From Halorussus halobius (lineage in GTDB: Archaea > Halobacteriota > Halobacteria > Halobacteriales > Haladaptataceae): 64,000 bases of DNA. Of this stretch, positions 42,056 through 50,774 are shown piece by piece; position 1 is the stretch's first letter, and every line of letters starts with the position of its first letter. The position numbers were made by a program, and so were the translations under genes. Location of the stretch: positions 1,116,001-1,180,000 of the forward strand of contig NZ_ML219773.1 of the NCBI RefSeq assembly GCF_004765805.1, written 5' to 3'. Below the pieces are notes generated by a model. The model saw only the letters and a program-made list of their open reading frames with translations. It searched no databases and was not told the origin of the DNA.

Positions 42056-43021
42056 ATGGAAACGGAACCCGGACCGACCGACCCCGACCGTTCGGCCGGT
42101 CTCGACCGACCGGACGGCTCGTCCGGCCTCGGGCGACGACTCCTGGTAGAGCGGGCGACCAGCCGGTGGTTCCGAGCGTCGGGGGCGTTCGCGGTCGCGC
42201 TGTTCGGCGTGATCGTCCTGACGCTGGTGTGGAACGCGGCACCCATTCTGGCCGACCACTCGCCGCTCGAACTCCTGACCGCCTCGAACTGGGACCCGGC
42301 GCGGAACGCGTTCGGGTTCATGCCGGCCATCGTCGGCACGGTGTACGTCACCGGACTCTCGATGGCCATCGGGACCCCGATAGCGATTCTGACGGCCATC
42401 TACGTCGCTGAGTTCGCCGAGGGGCGGCGCAAGGCGGTCGTCTCGTCGTTCATCGACGTGCTCGCCGCGATTCCGGGCGTCGTGTTCGGCCTGGTGGGGC
42501 TCATCGTCGTCGTGCCGTTCGTCGGCGACTACCTCGCGCCAGCGTTCGGGGCCGACAGCGCGGGGCTCGGGGTTCTGACCGCGAGTCTGGTGATGGCCAT
42601 CGTCGTCACGCCGTTCATGGTCTCGCTCGCCGTCGAGTCGCTCGAAGCGCTCCCCGTGGAACTTCGCGAATCGACGCTCGCGCTCGGAGCGACCCGGTGG
42701 GAGACCATCAAGCACGTCCTGCTCCGCGGGGCGGGCCCTGGCATCTTCTCGGCGATACTGCTCGGGTTCGGTCGCGTGTTCGGCGCGACCATCGTTCCGG
42801 CCATGCTCATCGGGAGCCAGACGCTGGTCCCCGACAGCCCGTTCGCCTCGGGCCAGACGCTGACGACGATCATCGTCAACGACTTCGGCGAACTCATGTC
42901 GCTGCCCCGGACCCAGTCGGCGCTCGTCTTCGTCGGCCTGTTCTTGCTCGTGGTCGTCTGGCTGTTCAACTTCGGCGCGATGCTGCTCCGGCGGCGGCTC
43001 CGGCGGAGGTGGCAGTACTGA
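42056..43021 (+). CDS. pstC: phosphate ABC transporter permease
   Basis: A 321-residue membrane protein with six or seven helices. The inner-membrane signature for ATPase contact is ESTLALGATRWETIKHVLLR, and GFGRVFGATIVPAMLIGSQT is typical for PstC. The start ATG at 42056 was chosen; an in-frame GTG at 42044 overlaps the pstS stop and would add four residues. The stop overlaps the pstA start by one base. The N-terminal 40 residues are acidic and hydrophilic. Confidence 0.92.
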   Translation: METEPGPTDPDRSAGLDRPDGSSGLGRRLLVERATSRWFRASGAFAVALFGVIVLTLVWNAAPILADHSPLELLTASNWDPARNAFGFMPAIVGTVYVTGLSMAIGTPIAILTAIYVAEFAEGRRKAVVSSFIDVLAAIPGVVFGLVGLIVVVPFVGDYLAPAFGADSAGLGVLTASLVMAIVVTPFMVSLAVESLEALPVELRESTLALGATRWETIKHVLLRGAGPGIFSAILLGFGRVFGATIVPAMLIGSQTLVPDSPFASGQTLTTIIVNDFGELMSLPRTQSALVFVGLFLLVVVWLFNFGAMLLRRRLRRRWQY

Positions 43022-43881
43022 TGGACCGATACACCGAGCAGCGCGTCTTCGGCGTCCTCGCCCGCGCGAGCGCCGCGGTCGTCGTCGGCGTGCTGGCGCT
43101 CTTGGTCGGCGTCACGCTCGTTCGCGGGGGCGGTGCCCTCCTCTCGAATCCGAGCATCGTGGTCACGCCGCCCGGGTCGCGGTACATGCTCGACGGCTCC
43201 GGCGGCTTCCTGCACGCCGTCCTGGGGAGCGTGCTCGTCGTCGTTCCGGCGACCGCCGTCGCGACGGTCCTCGCGCTGTCGACGGCGGTGTTCCTCCAGC
43301 GCGACTACTCCAGCGAGCGGGTCGCCGAGTACGTCAACCTGTTCCTGGACGTGCTCTGGGGGACCCCGCCCATCGTCTACGGGGTGTTCGTCCTGACGGC
43401 GATGATCGCGGCCGGAGCGCGCGCGAGCCTGTTCGCGGGCGTCCTGTCGATAGCCATCTTCGAGTACCCCATCATCACGCGGTACGCCGACGAGGCGCTC
43501 CGGTCGGCCCCGGAGGCGGTCACGGAGGCGACCTACGGGCTGGGCGCGACGCGGTTCGAGACCGCCCGGATGACGGTCCGGGCCGCGCTCCCGGGCGTGG
43601 TCGCGGGCGTCATCATGGGGTTCGCTCGCGGCGTCGGCGACGCCGCGACGGTGCTGTTCACGGCGGGCGGCAACACCGAGATGCCCGGCGGGCTCTTCGA
43701 GCCGGCCACGACCCTGCCCATCCTCATCTTCCAGCAGGCGACGTCGTTCAACGCTGACGTCCGGTCGCACGCCTACGCGGCGTCGTTCGTCCTCATCGTC
43801 GCCGTGCTGGCCTCCATCCTCGCCTCGAAGTACCTCGCGGGCCGGTTCGCGCGGTACGCGCCGGGAGGGAACCAGCCGTGA
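43021..43881 (+). CDS. pstA: phosphate ABC transporter permease
   Basis: A 286-residue protein with six helices. The N-terminus MDRYTEQRVFGVLARASAAV is followed by the membrane domain and the contact loop EATYGLGATRFETARMTVRA. GFARGVGDAATVLFTAGGNT and the late ATTLPILIFQQATSFNADVR region are PstA-like. It forms the channel with PstC. The start shares one base with the pstC stop (TGATG), a tight arrangement. Confidence 0.92.
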   Translation: MDRYTEQRVFGVLARASAAVVVGVLALLVGVTLVRGGGALLSNPSIVVTPPGSRYMLDGSGGFLHAVLGSVLVVVPATAVATVLALSTAVFLQRDYSSERVAEYVNLFLDVLWGTPPIVYGVFVLTAMIAAGARASLFAGVLSIAIFEYPIITRYADEALRSAPEAVTEATYGLGATRFETARMTVRAALPGVVAGVIMGFARGVGDAATVLFTAGGNTEMPGGLFEPATTLPILIFQQATSFNADVRSHAYAASFVLIVAVLASILASKYLAGRFARYAPGGNQP

Positions 43882-43942
43882 CGGGCGCGAGCCGGTCCCG
43901 GTCGGGCGCGACGTCGCCGATTACCACCACGGGAGACGACCC

Positions 43943-44821
43943 ATGACCGAACACGACACCGCGATTCGCACGGAAGACCTCGAACTGACCTACGACGGAA
44001 ATCGAACCGTTCGGGCGCTCAAAGGCGTGAGCGTGGCGTTCGCGACGAACCGAACCACCGCGATAATCGGCCCCTCGGGCTGCGGGAAGACGACGCTGCT
44101 GAAGTGCCTGAATCGACTCCACGAGAGACAGCCCGACGTCGACGTGTCCGGGGAGGTGTACCTGGGCGACCAGCCGCTGTACGACACCGACGAGCCGCTC
44201 CCGGCGGTTCGACGCCGCATCGGCTACGTTCCCCAGACGCCCACGCCGCTCCCGATGTCGATATACGACAACGTCGCGTACGGGCCGCGACTCCACGGGA
44301 GCTACGCGGACGCCGAACTCGACGAGCTCGTCGAGCGCTGTCTGCGGAAAGTCGACCTCTGGGACGAGGTGCGCGACCGGCTGGGCTCGCCCGGCGCGGA
44401 GCTGTCGACCGGTCAGATTCAGCGGCTGTGTCTCGCCCGGTCGCTCGCGGTCGACCCCGACGTGTTGCTGTGCGACGAGGTGACCTCGGCGCTCGACCCG
44501 GTCTCCGCGCGGAACGTCGAGGCGACCCTCGAGTCGCTCACCGACGAGTACACTATCGTCGCGGTCACCCACAGCATGGACCAGGCCCAGCGCATCGCCG
44601 ACGACGTGGTGTTTCTCTACCTCGGCGAACTGGTCGAGGCCAACGACGCCCGGTCGTTCTTCGAGGACCCCGACAGCGAGCGCACGAGACGCTTCGTCGA
44701 GGGGCGGCCGGTGGTCGACGCCGACACCGACGAGGGGACCGAGAGCGGTCGAGCGTCGGGAGCGGCCGCCGGCGACGACGGGACGCCGAGCGTGGCCGAC
44801 TCGCCCCCGGCCGGCCGGTAG
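43943..44821 (+). CDS. pstB: phosphate ABC transporter ATP-binding protein
   Basis: A 292-residue ATPase: Walker A GPSGCGKTT (35-43 approximately), Q-loop region IGYVPQTPTPLPMSIYDNVA, signature LSTGQIQRLCLARSLA, Walker B DVLLCDEVTSALD and H-loop VAVTHSMDQAQRIA. The C-loop has T where most PstB proteins have G (LSGGQ). A 50-residue acidic, disordered C-terminal tail follows the ATPase domain. No phoU gene follows; the next gene is on the other strand. The start is 62 bp after pstA. Confidence 0.93.
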   Translation: MTEHDTAIRTEDLELTYDGNRTVRALKGVSVAFATNRTTAIIGPSGCGKTTLLKCLNRLHERQPDVDVSGEVYLGDQPLYDTDEPLPAVRRRIGYVPQTPTPLPMSIYDNVAYGPRLHGSYADAELDELVERCLRKVDLWDEVRDRLGSPGAELSTGQIQRLCLARSLAVDPDVLLCDEVTSALDPVSARNVEATLESLTDEYTIVAVTHSMDQAQRIADDVVFLYLGELVEANDARSFFEDPDSERTRRFVEGRPVVDADTDEGTESGRASGAAAGDDGTPSVADSPPAGR

Positions 44822-44896
44822 CCCGGAATCCGGGGCCCGACGCCGCAGGAGCCGGACGGTTTCGGCTTCCGGCCCGGACGCCGCGCGACGACCGGG

Positions 44897-46162
44897 CTAC
44901 TCGTCGCCGTCGGTCGCCCGGCTCGAATCGCCCGCCGGCCGGGGGTGGTCGCCGTCCGACCCGTCTCGGTCGCTCGGCTCGCCCCCGGCCTCGGGAGCGT
45001 CACCCTCGTCGGGCGTGTCGGCCTCGCTCGGCTCGCCGCCCATCGTCGGGGCCGCCTCGACCTCCGGGGTGAGCCGGTCGCCGTGGAGCAGGCTCGTGAG
45101 GACGATGCGGACCGCTTGTAGGACGAGGACGACGAATATCGGCAACAGGAAGAAGCCGTACCAGCCGAAGAGTAGCGGCCCGAGGATGTACGCGAACATC
45201 ATCAGGCCGGTGTGAATCTGGCGACCCGAGATGTACGGTTGGAGGAACGTCTGGGGCAGGATGTCCAGCACCAGAAACGAGACCACGAGCAGGCCGAGCG
45301 GGTACACCAGCGCCACGCCGCCGGTCCCGAGCGCGACCGACGCGAGGTACGCCACCAGCGGGACGTACACCACCTTGCTGACGACCAGCGGGATGAGGCT
45401 CGCGACGCCGGTCAGCAGCGCCAGCAGGACCGCGAACGGGATCGACAGCGCCGGGGGCGCGAGCAGGTTGAACCCGTAGTAGACGACCGCCGCGAGCACG
45501 GCCATGACGAACACGAACAGCACGTTCCCGAAGAAGACGGATTCGAGGTCGTCGTCGACCGCCGTGGCGTACGCGTGGCCGGTCGTCCCCTCGCCGGCGA
45601 CGTTGTTCCGGAACCACGCCGCGATGCGGTCGCCGTCCCGGAGCAGGAAGAACGCGAATCCGAACGTCAGCGAGACGTGGACGAACACGCCGAACACCGT
45701 GCCGACGACCGAGAGCCCGCCCGTCAGCAGGCTCCGGACGCGGTCGACCGGCACCGACTCGACCGCGCCGGGCCGGTTCAACAGCGACGTCAGCAGGTCC
45801 TGCTGGCCCTCGGTCAGCGCCGCCACGTCCACGAACGGCGCGAGCAACTGGGCGTACTGGTCGGGCGCGGTGCCCGCAAGCGACGCGACGTCCCGGAGCG
45901 ACTGCGCGAGGACGTAGACGACGATGGCCAGCACCGGGACCACGAACCCGAGCAGGGTCGCGCCCGCCGCGAGGTCGTCCCGACCGAGCCGCGACCGGAG
46001 GCGGCGGAATATCGGCCGGGCCGCGTAGTAGACGAAGGTGCCCAGCGCGAAGGTGCCGACGAACGAGTAGCCCAGGAACGCCACGCCCGCGCCTAGTCCC
46101 GCGAGGTAGAGCCACCACGCGATTCGATTCCGCTCTCGGTCGACGAGGTTCGTCGGGTCCAC
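44897..46162 (-). CDS. AI-2E family transporter-like membrane protein
   Basis: A 421-residue protein with about eight membrane helices. The central region FGFAFFLLRDGDRIAAWFRN and later LDILPQTFLQPYISGRQIHT, MMFAYILGPLLFGWYGFFLL are typical of the AI-2E/TqsA/PerM family. A 50-residue acidic tail closes the protein. Function in archaea is unknown; some family members are transporters or Na+/H+ antiporters. I chose the GTG at 46162 just before the first helix. An ATG at 46249 in the same frame would add 29 residues. It is convergent with the pst operon. Confidence 0.85.
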   Translation of the reverse strand: MDPTNLVDRERNRIAWWLYLAGLGAGVAFLGYSFVGTFALGTFVYYAARPIFRRLRSRLGRDDLAAGATLLGFVVPVLAIVVYVLAQSLRDVASLAGTAPDQYAQLLAPFVDVAALTEGQQDLLTSLLNRPGAVESVPVDRVRSLLTGGLSVVGTVFGVFVHVSLTFGFAFFLLRDGDRIAAWFRNNVAGEGTTGHAYATAVDDDLESVFFGNVLFVFVMAVLAAVVYYGFNLLAPPALSIPFAVLLALLTGVASLIPLVVSKVVYVPLVAYLASVALGTGGVALVYPLGLLVVSFLVLDILPQTFLQPYISGRQIHTGLMMFAYILGPLLFGWYGFFLLPIFVVLVLQAVRIVLTSLLHGDRLTPEVEAAPTMGGEPSEADTPDEGDAPEAGGEPSDRDGSDGDHPRPAGDSSRATDGDE

Positions 46163-46359
46163 GGATACGAGTCCTGTCGGTGCGGCGCTGCGGTGGGTTC
46201 GGATGGCGGTCGCGCCCGCCCGAGTCGTGCGCCGCCACGTTCGAAGCATCGACGGGAGCGAGCGGTAAAACGCTGTTCGCCGATTCGAGCGCCCGACCGC
46301 GAGCGGGGTCGACCTCGGCGCGCCGCCCGACGTCGGCGGGCGAGTCGACACCGGGGCCG

Positions 46360-46809
46360 CTATTGGTCGTCGGACGGGGGCGTGTACGCTCGAAACTCGC
46401 GTCCGATGGTCTCGTCCGGGCGCAGGCGGTAGTACGCGAGCGTGATGTCCTCCGAGTCCGCCCCCGGATAGACGTTGAGCGTCGGTATCGAGGCGTTTTC
46501 CGCGATAGCAGTCTCGGCGCGAGCCCGTTCGTCCTCGGCGATGGGCTCGACGGTGCCTTCGACGAGGACGCTCCGCGCCGGAACCTCCGAGTACACCGTG
46601 AACGTCGCCGTCTCCGTCGTTTCCAGAAACGCCATCTTCTTGCTGTCCGCCGTGTAGGCGAACTGAAAGTACAGGCGGTCGCGTTCGTCGTCGTACCCGA
46701 ACGATTCCGGAATCGAGTAGGCCTCCGTCCCGTCGGTGAGCGCCAGGACGCCCACACCCTCCTCGCGCAGTAAGGTTTCACATTCGTCCTCAGTCAGACT
46801 CGAAGTCAC
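46360..46809 (-). CDS. pyridoxamine 5'-phosphate oxidase-fold flavin-binding protein
   Basis: A 149-residue protein with a split-barrel FMN-binding fold: LREEGVGVLALTDGTEAYSI, then PESFGYDDERDRLYFQFAYT, TATFTVYSEVPARSVLVEGT, and a C-terminal ITLAYYRLRPDETIGREF. This is the short archaeal PPOX-type family that binds FMN or F420/heme rather than making PLP. Substrate and redox partner are unknown. The start ATG is at 46809. It is separated from the upstream transporter gene by a 376-bp gap. Confidence 0.85.
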   Translation of the reverse strand: MTSSLTEDECETLLREEGVGVLALTDGTEAYSIPESFGYDDERDRLYFQFAYTADSKKMAFLETTETATFTVYSEVPARSVLVEGTVEPIAEDERARAETAIAENASIPTLNVYPGADSEDITLAYYRLRPDETIGREFRAYTPPSDDQ

Positions 46810-47185
46810 ATGCGGGGGTGGAACGGCGACCTCGAATATGTTGCGGTTGGGTCTCGACTTCGGTGCCCGCTTGTGTCACCAGTAGAGGGTCTCTCGCGAC
46901 CGGGCGCGAACGTCCTGACGACGGCCGCGGCCCCCGACGGGGCCGTGAGGAGTGGCCCAGCGAAACCGTGTCCCCCGCTCGTCCCGACCCGCCTCCGACT
47001 CGTGAGCCACGACCGGCGCGGCGAGGGGTCGGTCACCGCCACGTCACGATACGCTCCGGAGCGGGCTCGTACGGCCGGCGCGAGTTCGGACGCGCCACGG
47101 CGCTGTTTCGCTCGCGGGACGTCCCGGTCGGGGCCGTCCGGCGAGCCGTCGGGTCGCGCCCGCGAGCGACGGTCCGGGCGATAGC
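46810..47185. other. 376-bp gap with no gene or repeat seen
   Basis: Forward and reverse readings across this stretch are Arg/Pro/Ser-rich and basic, unlike haloarchaeal proteins, so they are rejected. No repeat of the dispersed family, no hairpin of note and no tRNA signature was seen. It probably holds the promoter of the flavin-binding protein gene near 46810-46860, where the DNA is slightly AT-richer. Confidence 0.5.
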
Positions 47186-48148
47186 TCACGGCGCGTAGTT
47201 CGCCACCCAGTAGCCCGCGTACAGCGCGAGCAAGAGTACCCCCTCGATTCGACCGACCGCGCCCCGCGAGAGGACGACCAGCACGGCCGCCAGCGAGACG
47301 AGGAAGAACGGCCAGTGGACCCCGAAGACGGGACTCGCGAGGTCCAGCGGGCGGAGTATCGCTATCACGCCCACGTTGGCGGTGACGAAGAAGAGTACGC
47401 TCCCGACGACGTTGCCGACGCCCACCTCCGGGCGGCCCTCCCGGACGGGTTCGACCGTGAGCAACAGCTCCTCGAGGCTGGCCACGAAGCTCATCACGGT
47501 CGCGCCGAACGCCAGCCCCGCGAGGCCGAACGCGTCGAGGACGGCGCGCGCGCCAGTCACCGCGAGCTCCGAGCCGACCGTCATCCCGACCACCGCGAGC
47601 GCGACGGCCGCGAGGTCCCGAGGGCTGCGGTCGGTCCCGTCGTCGGCCTCGCCCACCCCGTCTACCTCGGCGTCCTCGGCCTCCAGATACCGGGTCGTCC
47701 GCCGGGCCTCCCACCGGTAGACCGCCCAGACGAGCGGGACGAACGCGACCACGAGGACGAGGCCGTCGAACCGGGAGACGGTGCCGTCGGCGCTCGCCGC
47801 GAGGAACGGCGCGGGCGAGGCCGCCGTCAGCGCGAGGTACTCCCGGGGCGTCTCGGTCGCGAAGGGGTCGACCACGCCCGCGAGCCCGACCGCCGCGCCG
47901 AGGACGAACAGCGCCTCGCCGAACACGGTTCCGAGCGCCACGTCCGGCAGGTCGCCCGCCGCCGCCGCGACCCCCAGCACCGCGTTCTCGAGGTCGACTC
48001 CGGCGAGGACGACCGTGAGCAGGAACGTCGAGACGCCGATTCCCGCGGCGGCCTCCGCGACGTGTTCGACGAACGCCTCGACGCTCCAGACCACCAGCGC
48101 GAGGCCGGCCAGAAACAGCGCGACCGACACCGCCGGCGAAGCCACCAT
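47186..48148 (-). CDS. Na+/Ca2+ exchanger-like membrane protein (CaCA superfamily)
   Basis: A 320-residue protein with about ten helices in two halves separated by an acidic cytoplasmic loop (LEAEDAEVDGVGEADDGTDR). The alpha-repeat regions are divergent: TVVLAGVDLENAVLGVAAAA in the first half and FGATVMSFVASLEELLLTVE in the second, each with an acidic residue in the ion-binding place. It likely exchanges cations over the membrane; the ion is not predictable. The start is the ATG at 48148, and the gene is divergent from the MBL hydrolase. Confidence 0.82.
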   Translation of the reverse strand: MVASPAVSVALFLAGLALVVWSVEAFVEHVAEAAAGIGVSTFLLTVVLAGVDLENAVLGVAAAAGDLPDVALGTVFGEALFVLGAAVGLAGVVDPFATETPREYLALTAASPAPFLAASADGTVSRFDGLVLVVAFVPLVWAVYRWEARRTTRYLEAEDAEVDGVGEADDGTDRSPRDLAAVALAVVGMTVGSELAVTGARAVLDAFGLAGLAFGATVMSFVASLEELLLTVEPVREGRPEVGVGNVVGSVLFFVTANVGVIAILRPLDLASPVFGVHWPFFLVSLAAVLVVLSRGAVGRIEGVLLLALYAGYWVANYAP

Positions 48149-48212
48149 GCGCGTCCGGATTCGACGGTGAAGGGGAAAAGTCCGGGGGCGAGGCTCGGTG
48201 GCGTCGCGTTCC

Positions 48213-48242
48213 GGTTCGACGCCGAACGGTTCGATGCCGAAC
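48213..48242. promoter_or_regulatory. two tandem 15-bp palindromic units in a divergent promoter
   Basis: GGTTCGACGCCGAAC (48213-48227) is followed directly by GGTTCGATGCCGAAC (48228-48242), then GGTTTAGG. Each unit has arms GTTCG/CGAAC. They stand between the exchanger gene (48148) and the MBL gene (48275) and could bind a regulator of one or both. Function is inference. Confidence 0.45.
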
Positions 48243-48274
48243 GGTTTAGGGCGTGCCCGACCGAACCCCGACCC

Positions 48275-49066
48275 ATGACAGTTCGCCACGACGGTATCAC
48301 TGCGGAGTGGCTCGGCTACGCCGGCCTGCGACTCGAAGCGGGCGACGGCACGGTCGTCTACCTCGACCCCGGCCGGTACGGCACCCTCACGGGCGAGTGG
48401 GAGCCGGACTCGCCGGACGCGGCCCATCCCGAGCCGCGCGACTACCGACCGGAGGACGGCGACCTCGTCCTCGTCACCCACGACCACCACTACGACTCCG
48501 ACGCCATCCGGCGGGTGGCCGGCGAGGACGCCACCGCGGTCGTCTACGAGGCGGTGTACCCGCCCGAAATCGACCGCGAGGGCGGACGCGTCGACGACCT
48601 GCCCTGCGAGGTCGTCCGGGTCGGCGAGGCCGAGGACCGACTGTTCGGCGACGTGATAGTCCGGACCGTCCCCGCCTACAACGAGCCCGACGGCCCGCAC
48701 ACCGGGCCGGACGGCGAGCCGTTCCACCCCGAGGGGTTCGGCGTCGGCTACCACGTCACGCTCCCCGCCGGGGCGGGAAGCTCCGGCGAGGACGGCGGCG
48801 GAGACGACCGCGTGACCGCGTTCTGGCCGGGCGACACCGACGCCCTGCCGGGCCACGCCGAACTCGACGTCTCGTTGTTCTGCCCGCCCATCGGCGGGTC
48901 GTTCACGATGGACCGCCGCGAGGCGGCCGACCTCGCCGAGGCGATGGACCCCGACCTCGTGCTGCCGGTTCACTACGACACGTTCGGGGCGCTCGAAACC
49001 GACTCGGGCGCGTTCGCGGCCGACGTGGCGGGGCGGGGCGTTCCCGTGGTGCTGGACGAGGACTGA
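48275..49066 (+). CDS. MBL-fold metal-dependent hydrolase
   Basis: A 263-residue protein of the metallo-beta-lactamase fold: ITAEWLGYAGLRLEAGDGTV at the start, VLVTHDHHYDSDAI as the HxHxxD-like motif, FWPGDTDALPGHAELDVSLF and the late VLPVHYDTFG with its His. It is probably a broad-family hydrolase, related to the UlaG-like enzymes but diverged from the copy at 9.4 kb. An acidic Gly/Asp insertion (AGSSGEDGGGDDRV) is haloarchaeal-type. The start ATG at 48275 is preceded by tandem palindromes and GGTTTAGG. Confidence 0.87.
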   Translation: MTVRHDGITAEWLGYAGLRLEAGDGTVVYLDPGRYGTLTGEWEPDSPDAAHPEPRDYRPEDGDLVLVTHDHHYDSDAIRRVAGEDATAVVYEAVYPPEIDREGGRVDDLPCEVVRVGEAEDRLFGDVIVRTVPAYNEPDGPHTGPDGEPFHPEGFGVGYHVTLPAGAGSSGEDGGGDDRVTAFWPGDTDALPGHAELDVSLFCPPIGGSFTMDRREAADLAEAMDPDLVLPVHYDTFGALETDSGAFAADVAGRGVPVVLDED

Positions 49067-49143
49067 GCGCGCCGGCGGCCTCGCGGCCGCCGGCGCGCGG
49101 ACGCCCCCGGACGTTTTATGTGTCAGGTCGTCGAATACTACGC

Positions 49144-49497
49144 ATGGTCCGGACCGCCCTGATAGACCCGCTCGTCCGATACTCCCTCCTCGCGGCCATC
49201 GTCACCGTCACGGCGGCGTATCTGGTCGTCGGCACGGGACTCCCGCTGGTCGTCCTCGCGGTCGCCGGCAGCATCCTCGTGGTCCTCGGCGCGGGCGAAA
49301 CCGACGAGGTGCCCGCGTCCGCGGTCGCGGGGGCCGAACGCGGCGGCGAGGTCGATACCGTCGAGTCCGGAGCCCTCGAAGGAATAGAACTGACGCCGAG
49401 GTCGAGTCCCGACCACTCGCTTCCGGCGAAGGTCCTGTTCTACGGCGTCGGCCTCGTGGTCTGGGACGTGGTCGGAATCGCGATGCTGATGGGGTGA
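49144..49497 (+). CDS. small membrane protein of unknown function (117 aa)
   Basis: A 117-residue protein with an N-terminal hydrophobic pair of helices (LLAAIVTVTAAYLVVGTGLP, LVVLAVAGSILVVLGAG), an acidic loop (EVPASAVAGAERGGEVDTVE), and a C-terminal helix (KVLFYGVGLVVWDVVGIAML). No family is recognised. GTTTTATGTG about 30 bp upstream of the ATG looks like a TATA box. It ends just before the convergent TetR gene. Confidence 0.72.
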   Translation: MVRTALIDPLVRYSLLAAIVTVTAAYLVVGTGLPLVVLAVAGSILVVLGAGETDEVPASAVAGAERGGEVDTVESGALEGIELTPRSSPDHSLPAKVLFYGVGLVVWDVVGIAMLMG

Positions 49498-49499
49498 GT

Positions 49500-50120
49500 T
49501 CAGGCGTCTCGCTCGGGCGCGCCCTCCCGCAAGAGTGCCGGGTACACCTCCGCCCGGAGCGTCTCCCGGACGCCGTCGGCGAGCCCGTCCATCCCCTCGG
49601 CGACCTCGCGCTCGCTGGCCCCGAGCACCGCCGAGAGCACCAGTCGGGCGAGCGCGTCCGGGTCGACGTCGGCCCGGAAGACGCCCCGCTCGACGCCGTC
49701 GGCCACGACGTCCGCGACGAGGCCGAAGTTGTCGCGGTCGTGGTCGGCCAGCGTCTCGCGGAACGCCTCGTCGCGGAGCGCGAGCAGTTGCAACTCCAGG
49801 AACGCGCGCTGGAGCTCGGCGGGGTACGCCTCGGTTCCGACCGTGAAGTAGTCGAGGAGGTCGTCGAGCCGGTCGAGCGGGTGGTCGGCGTCCGACTCCT
49901 CGACCGCGTCGTCGAGCAACCCGACGAGGAAGTCGAGGTAGGCCCCGACGAGGTTGCGCTTGGTGTCGTAGTGGTAGGTCAACAGCGAGTGGCTCTTGGT
50001 GGACTCGGCCGCGATGTCCCGCATCCCGAGGTCGGCGTATCCGTGCTCGACCAGCGCCTCGTGGGTCGCCCACATCAGTTCCTCGTGGCTCTCGGGTCGG
50101 TCGTCGGCGGGCACGGTCAC
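49500..50120 (-). CDS. TetR/AcrR family transcriptional regulator
   Basis: A 206-residue repressor. The N-terminal HTH is seen in ALVEHGYADLGMRDIAAEST, KSHSLLTYHYDTKRNLVGAY (about residues 20-60). The C-terminal part is an all-helical ligand-binding domain resembling the TetR_C dimerisation region. It overlaps the upstream DUF6176 gene by four bases (ATGA), so the two are expressed together. The palindrome upstream of the operon is a likely own operator. The ligand is unknown. Confidence 0.9.
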   Translation of the reverse strand: MTVPADDRPESHEELMWATHEALVEHGYADLGMRDIAAESTKSHSLLTYHYDTKRNLVGAYLDFLVGLLDDAVEESDADHPLDRLDDLLDYFTVGTEAYPAELQRAFLELQLLALRDEAFRETLADHDRDNFGLVADVVADGVERGVFRADVDPDALARLVLSAVLGASEREVAEGMDGLADGVRETLRAEVYPALLREGAPERDA

Positions 50121-50542
50121 GTCGGCGCGTCGGAGCCGTCGGTAGCTGGGGCGCGGTCCTCGCGACCGGCGTGGTCGGGGCGCTCGGGGTCCACGAGGTG
50201 GTAGAGCGGTTCCGCGTCGGCCAACTGCGGTTCGCCCGCGGTCACGGCGTCGAACGCGCGGACGAACTCGGCCAGCCCGTCGGTCTCGCCCTCGGGGTCG
50301 TCGACGAGGGCGTCGAACACGTCTTTCACCTGCTCGCCGTCCTCGGCTTCGATGTAGTACAGCACGTAGTCGCCGTCCTCGCGGTGCTGGAGGAACGCCG
50401 ATTCGGTGTGGACGCCCTCCGACCGTAGCACGTCGACGACGGCCTGGTCGTCGGCCATTCGGTCGATTTCCGCGAACAGCTCGCGGGCACGGTCGACTCG
50501 CCCGGGTTCGAGCGCCTGCTCGACGAGTATCGCGTCGGTCAT
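50117..50542 (-). CDS. DUF6176-like protein in a TetR operon
   Basis: A 141-residue acidic protein. Its ferredoxin-like strand-helix start TDAILVEQALEPGRVDRARE and the segment ESAFLQHREDGDYVLYYIEA fit the DUF6176 family, small alpha/beta proteins without known activity. It is the first gene of the operon with the TetR regulator. It may act on the ligand sensed by that repressor; this is only inferred from gene order. Confidence 0.8.
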   Translation of the reverse strand: MTDAILVEQALEPGRVDRARELFAEIDRMADDQAVVDVLRSEGVHTESAFLQHREDGDYVLYYIEAEDGEQVKDVFDALVDDPEGETDGLAEFVRAFDAVTAGEPQLADAEPLYHLVDPERPDHAGREDRAPATDGSDAPT

Positions 50543-50544
50543 GT

Positions 50545-50563
50545 GACTGTACAGTCGTACAGT
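50545..50563 (-). promoter_or_regulatory. palindromic operator for the DUF6176-TetR operon
   Basis: GACTGTACAGTC is a perfect 12-bp palindrome (50545-50556), extended as ACTGTAC-AGTC-GTACAGT over 50546-50563. It sits 3-21 bp upstream of the start codon at 50542 and downstream of the TATA-like CCTTTAGG (minus strand). A dimer there would cover the transcription start, as in autoregulated TetR operons. Confidence 0.6.
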
Positions 50564-50774
50564 AGCAGCCTAAAGGTTACGATTCCTCCCGGTCCCGCGC
50601 CGAACAGGGCCGAACGCGTCGGTTCGGTCGACGACGACGCGCGACCGACGCTCCCGACGACCGGCCCGAGACCGAACGCGCCGGCGTCGGAGCGCGTCGA
50701 GGAGCGGTCCGGCGTCGCCCGACTCGGGGCGGGACAGCACAACCTACTTGGTCGGCGCGACAAATTGCTGAAGT

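Noticed and set aside
44897-46351. A longer N-terminus for the AI-2E-type transporter starting near 46351
   Set aside because: The added residues are basic Ser/Thr/Arg-rich and overlap the region before the next gene; membrane family members start just ahead of the first helix.
46810-47184. A 124-residue basic reading in the gap near 47 kb
   Set aside because: Its Arg/Pro/Ser composition is unlike haloarchaeal proteins, and it has no ordered domain or promoter.
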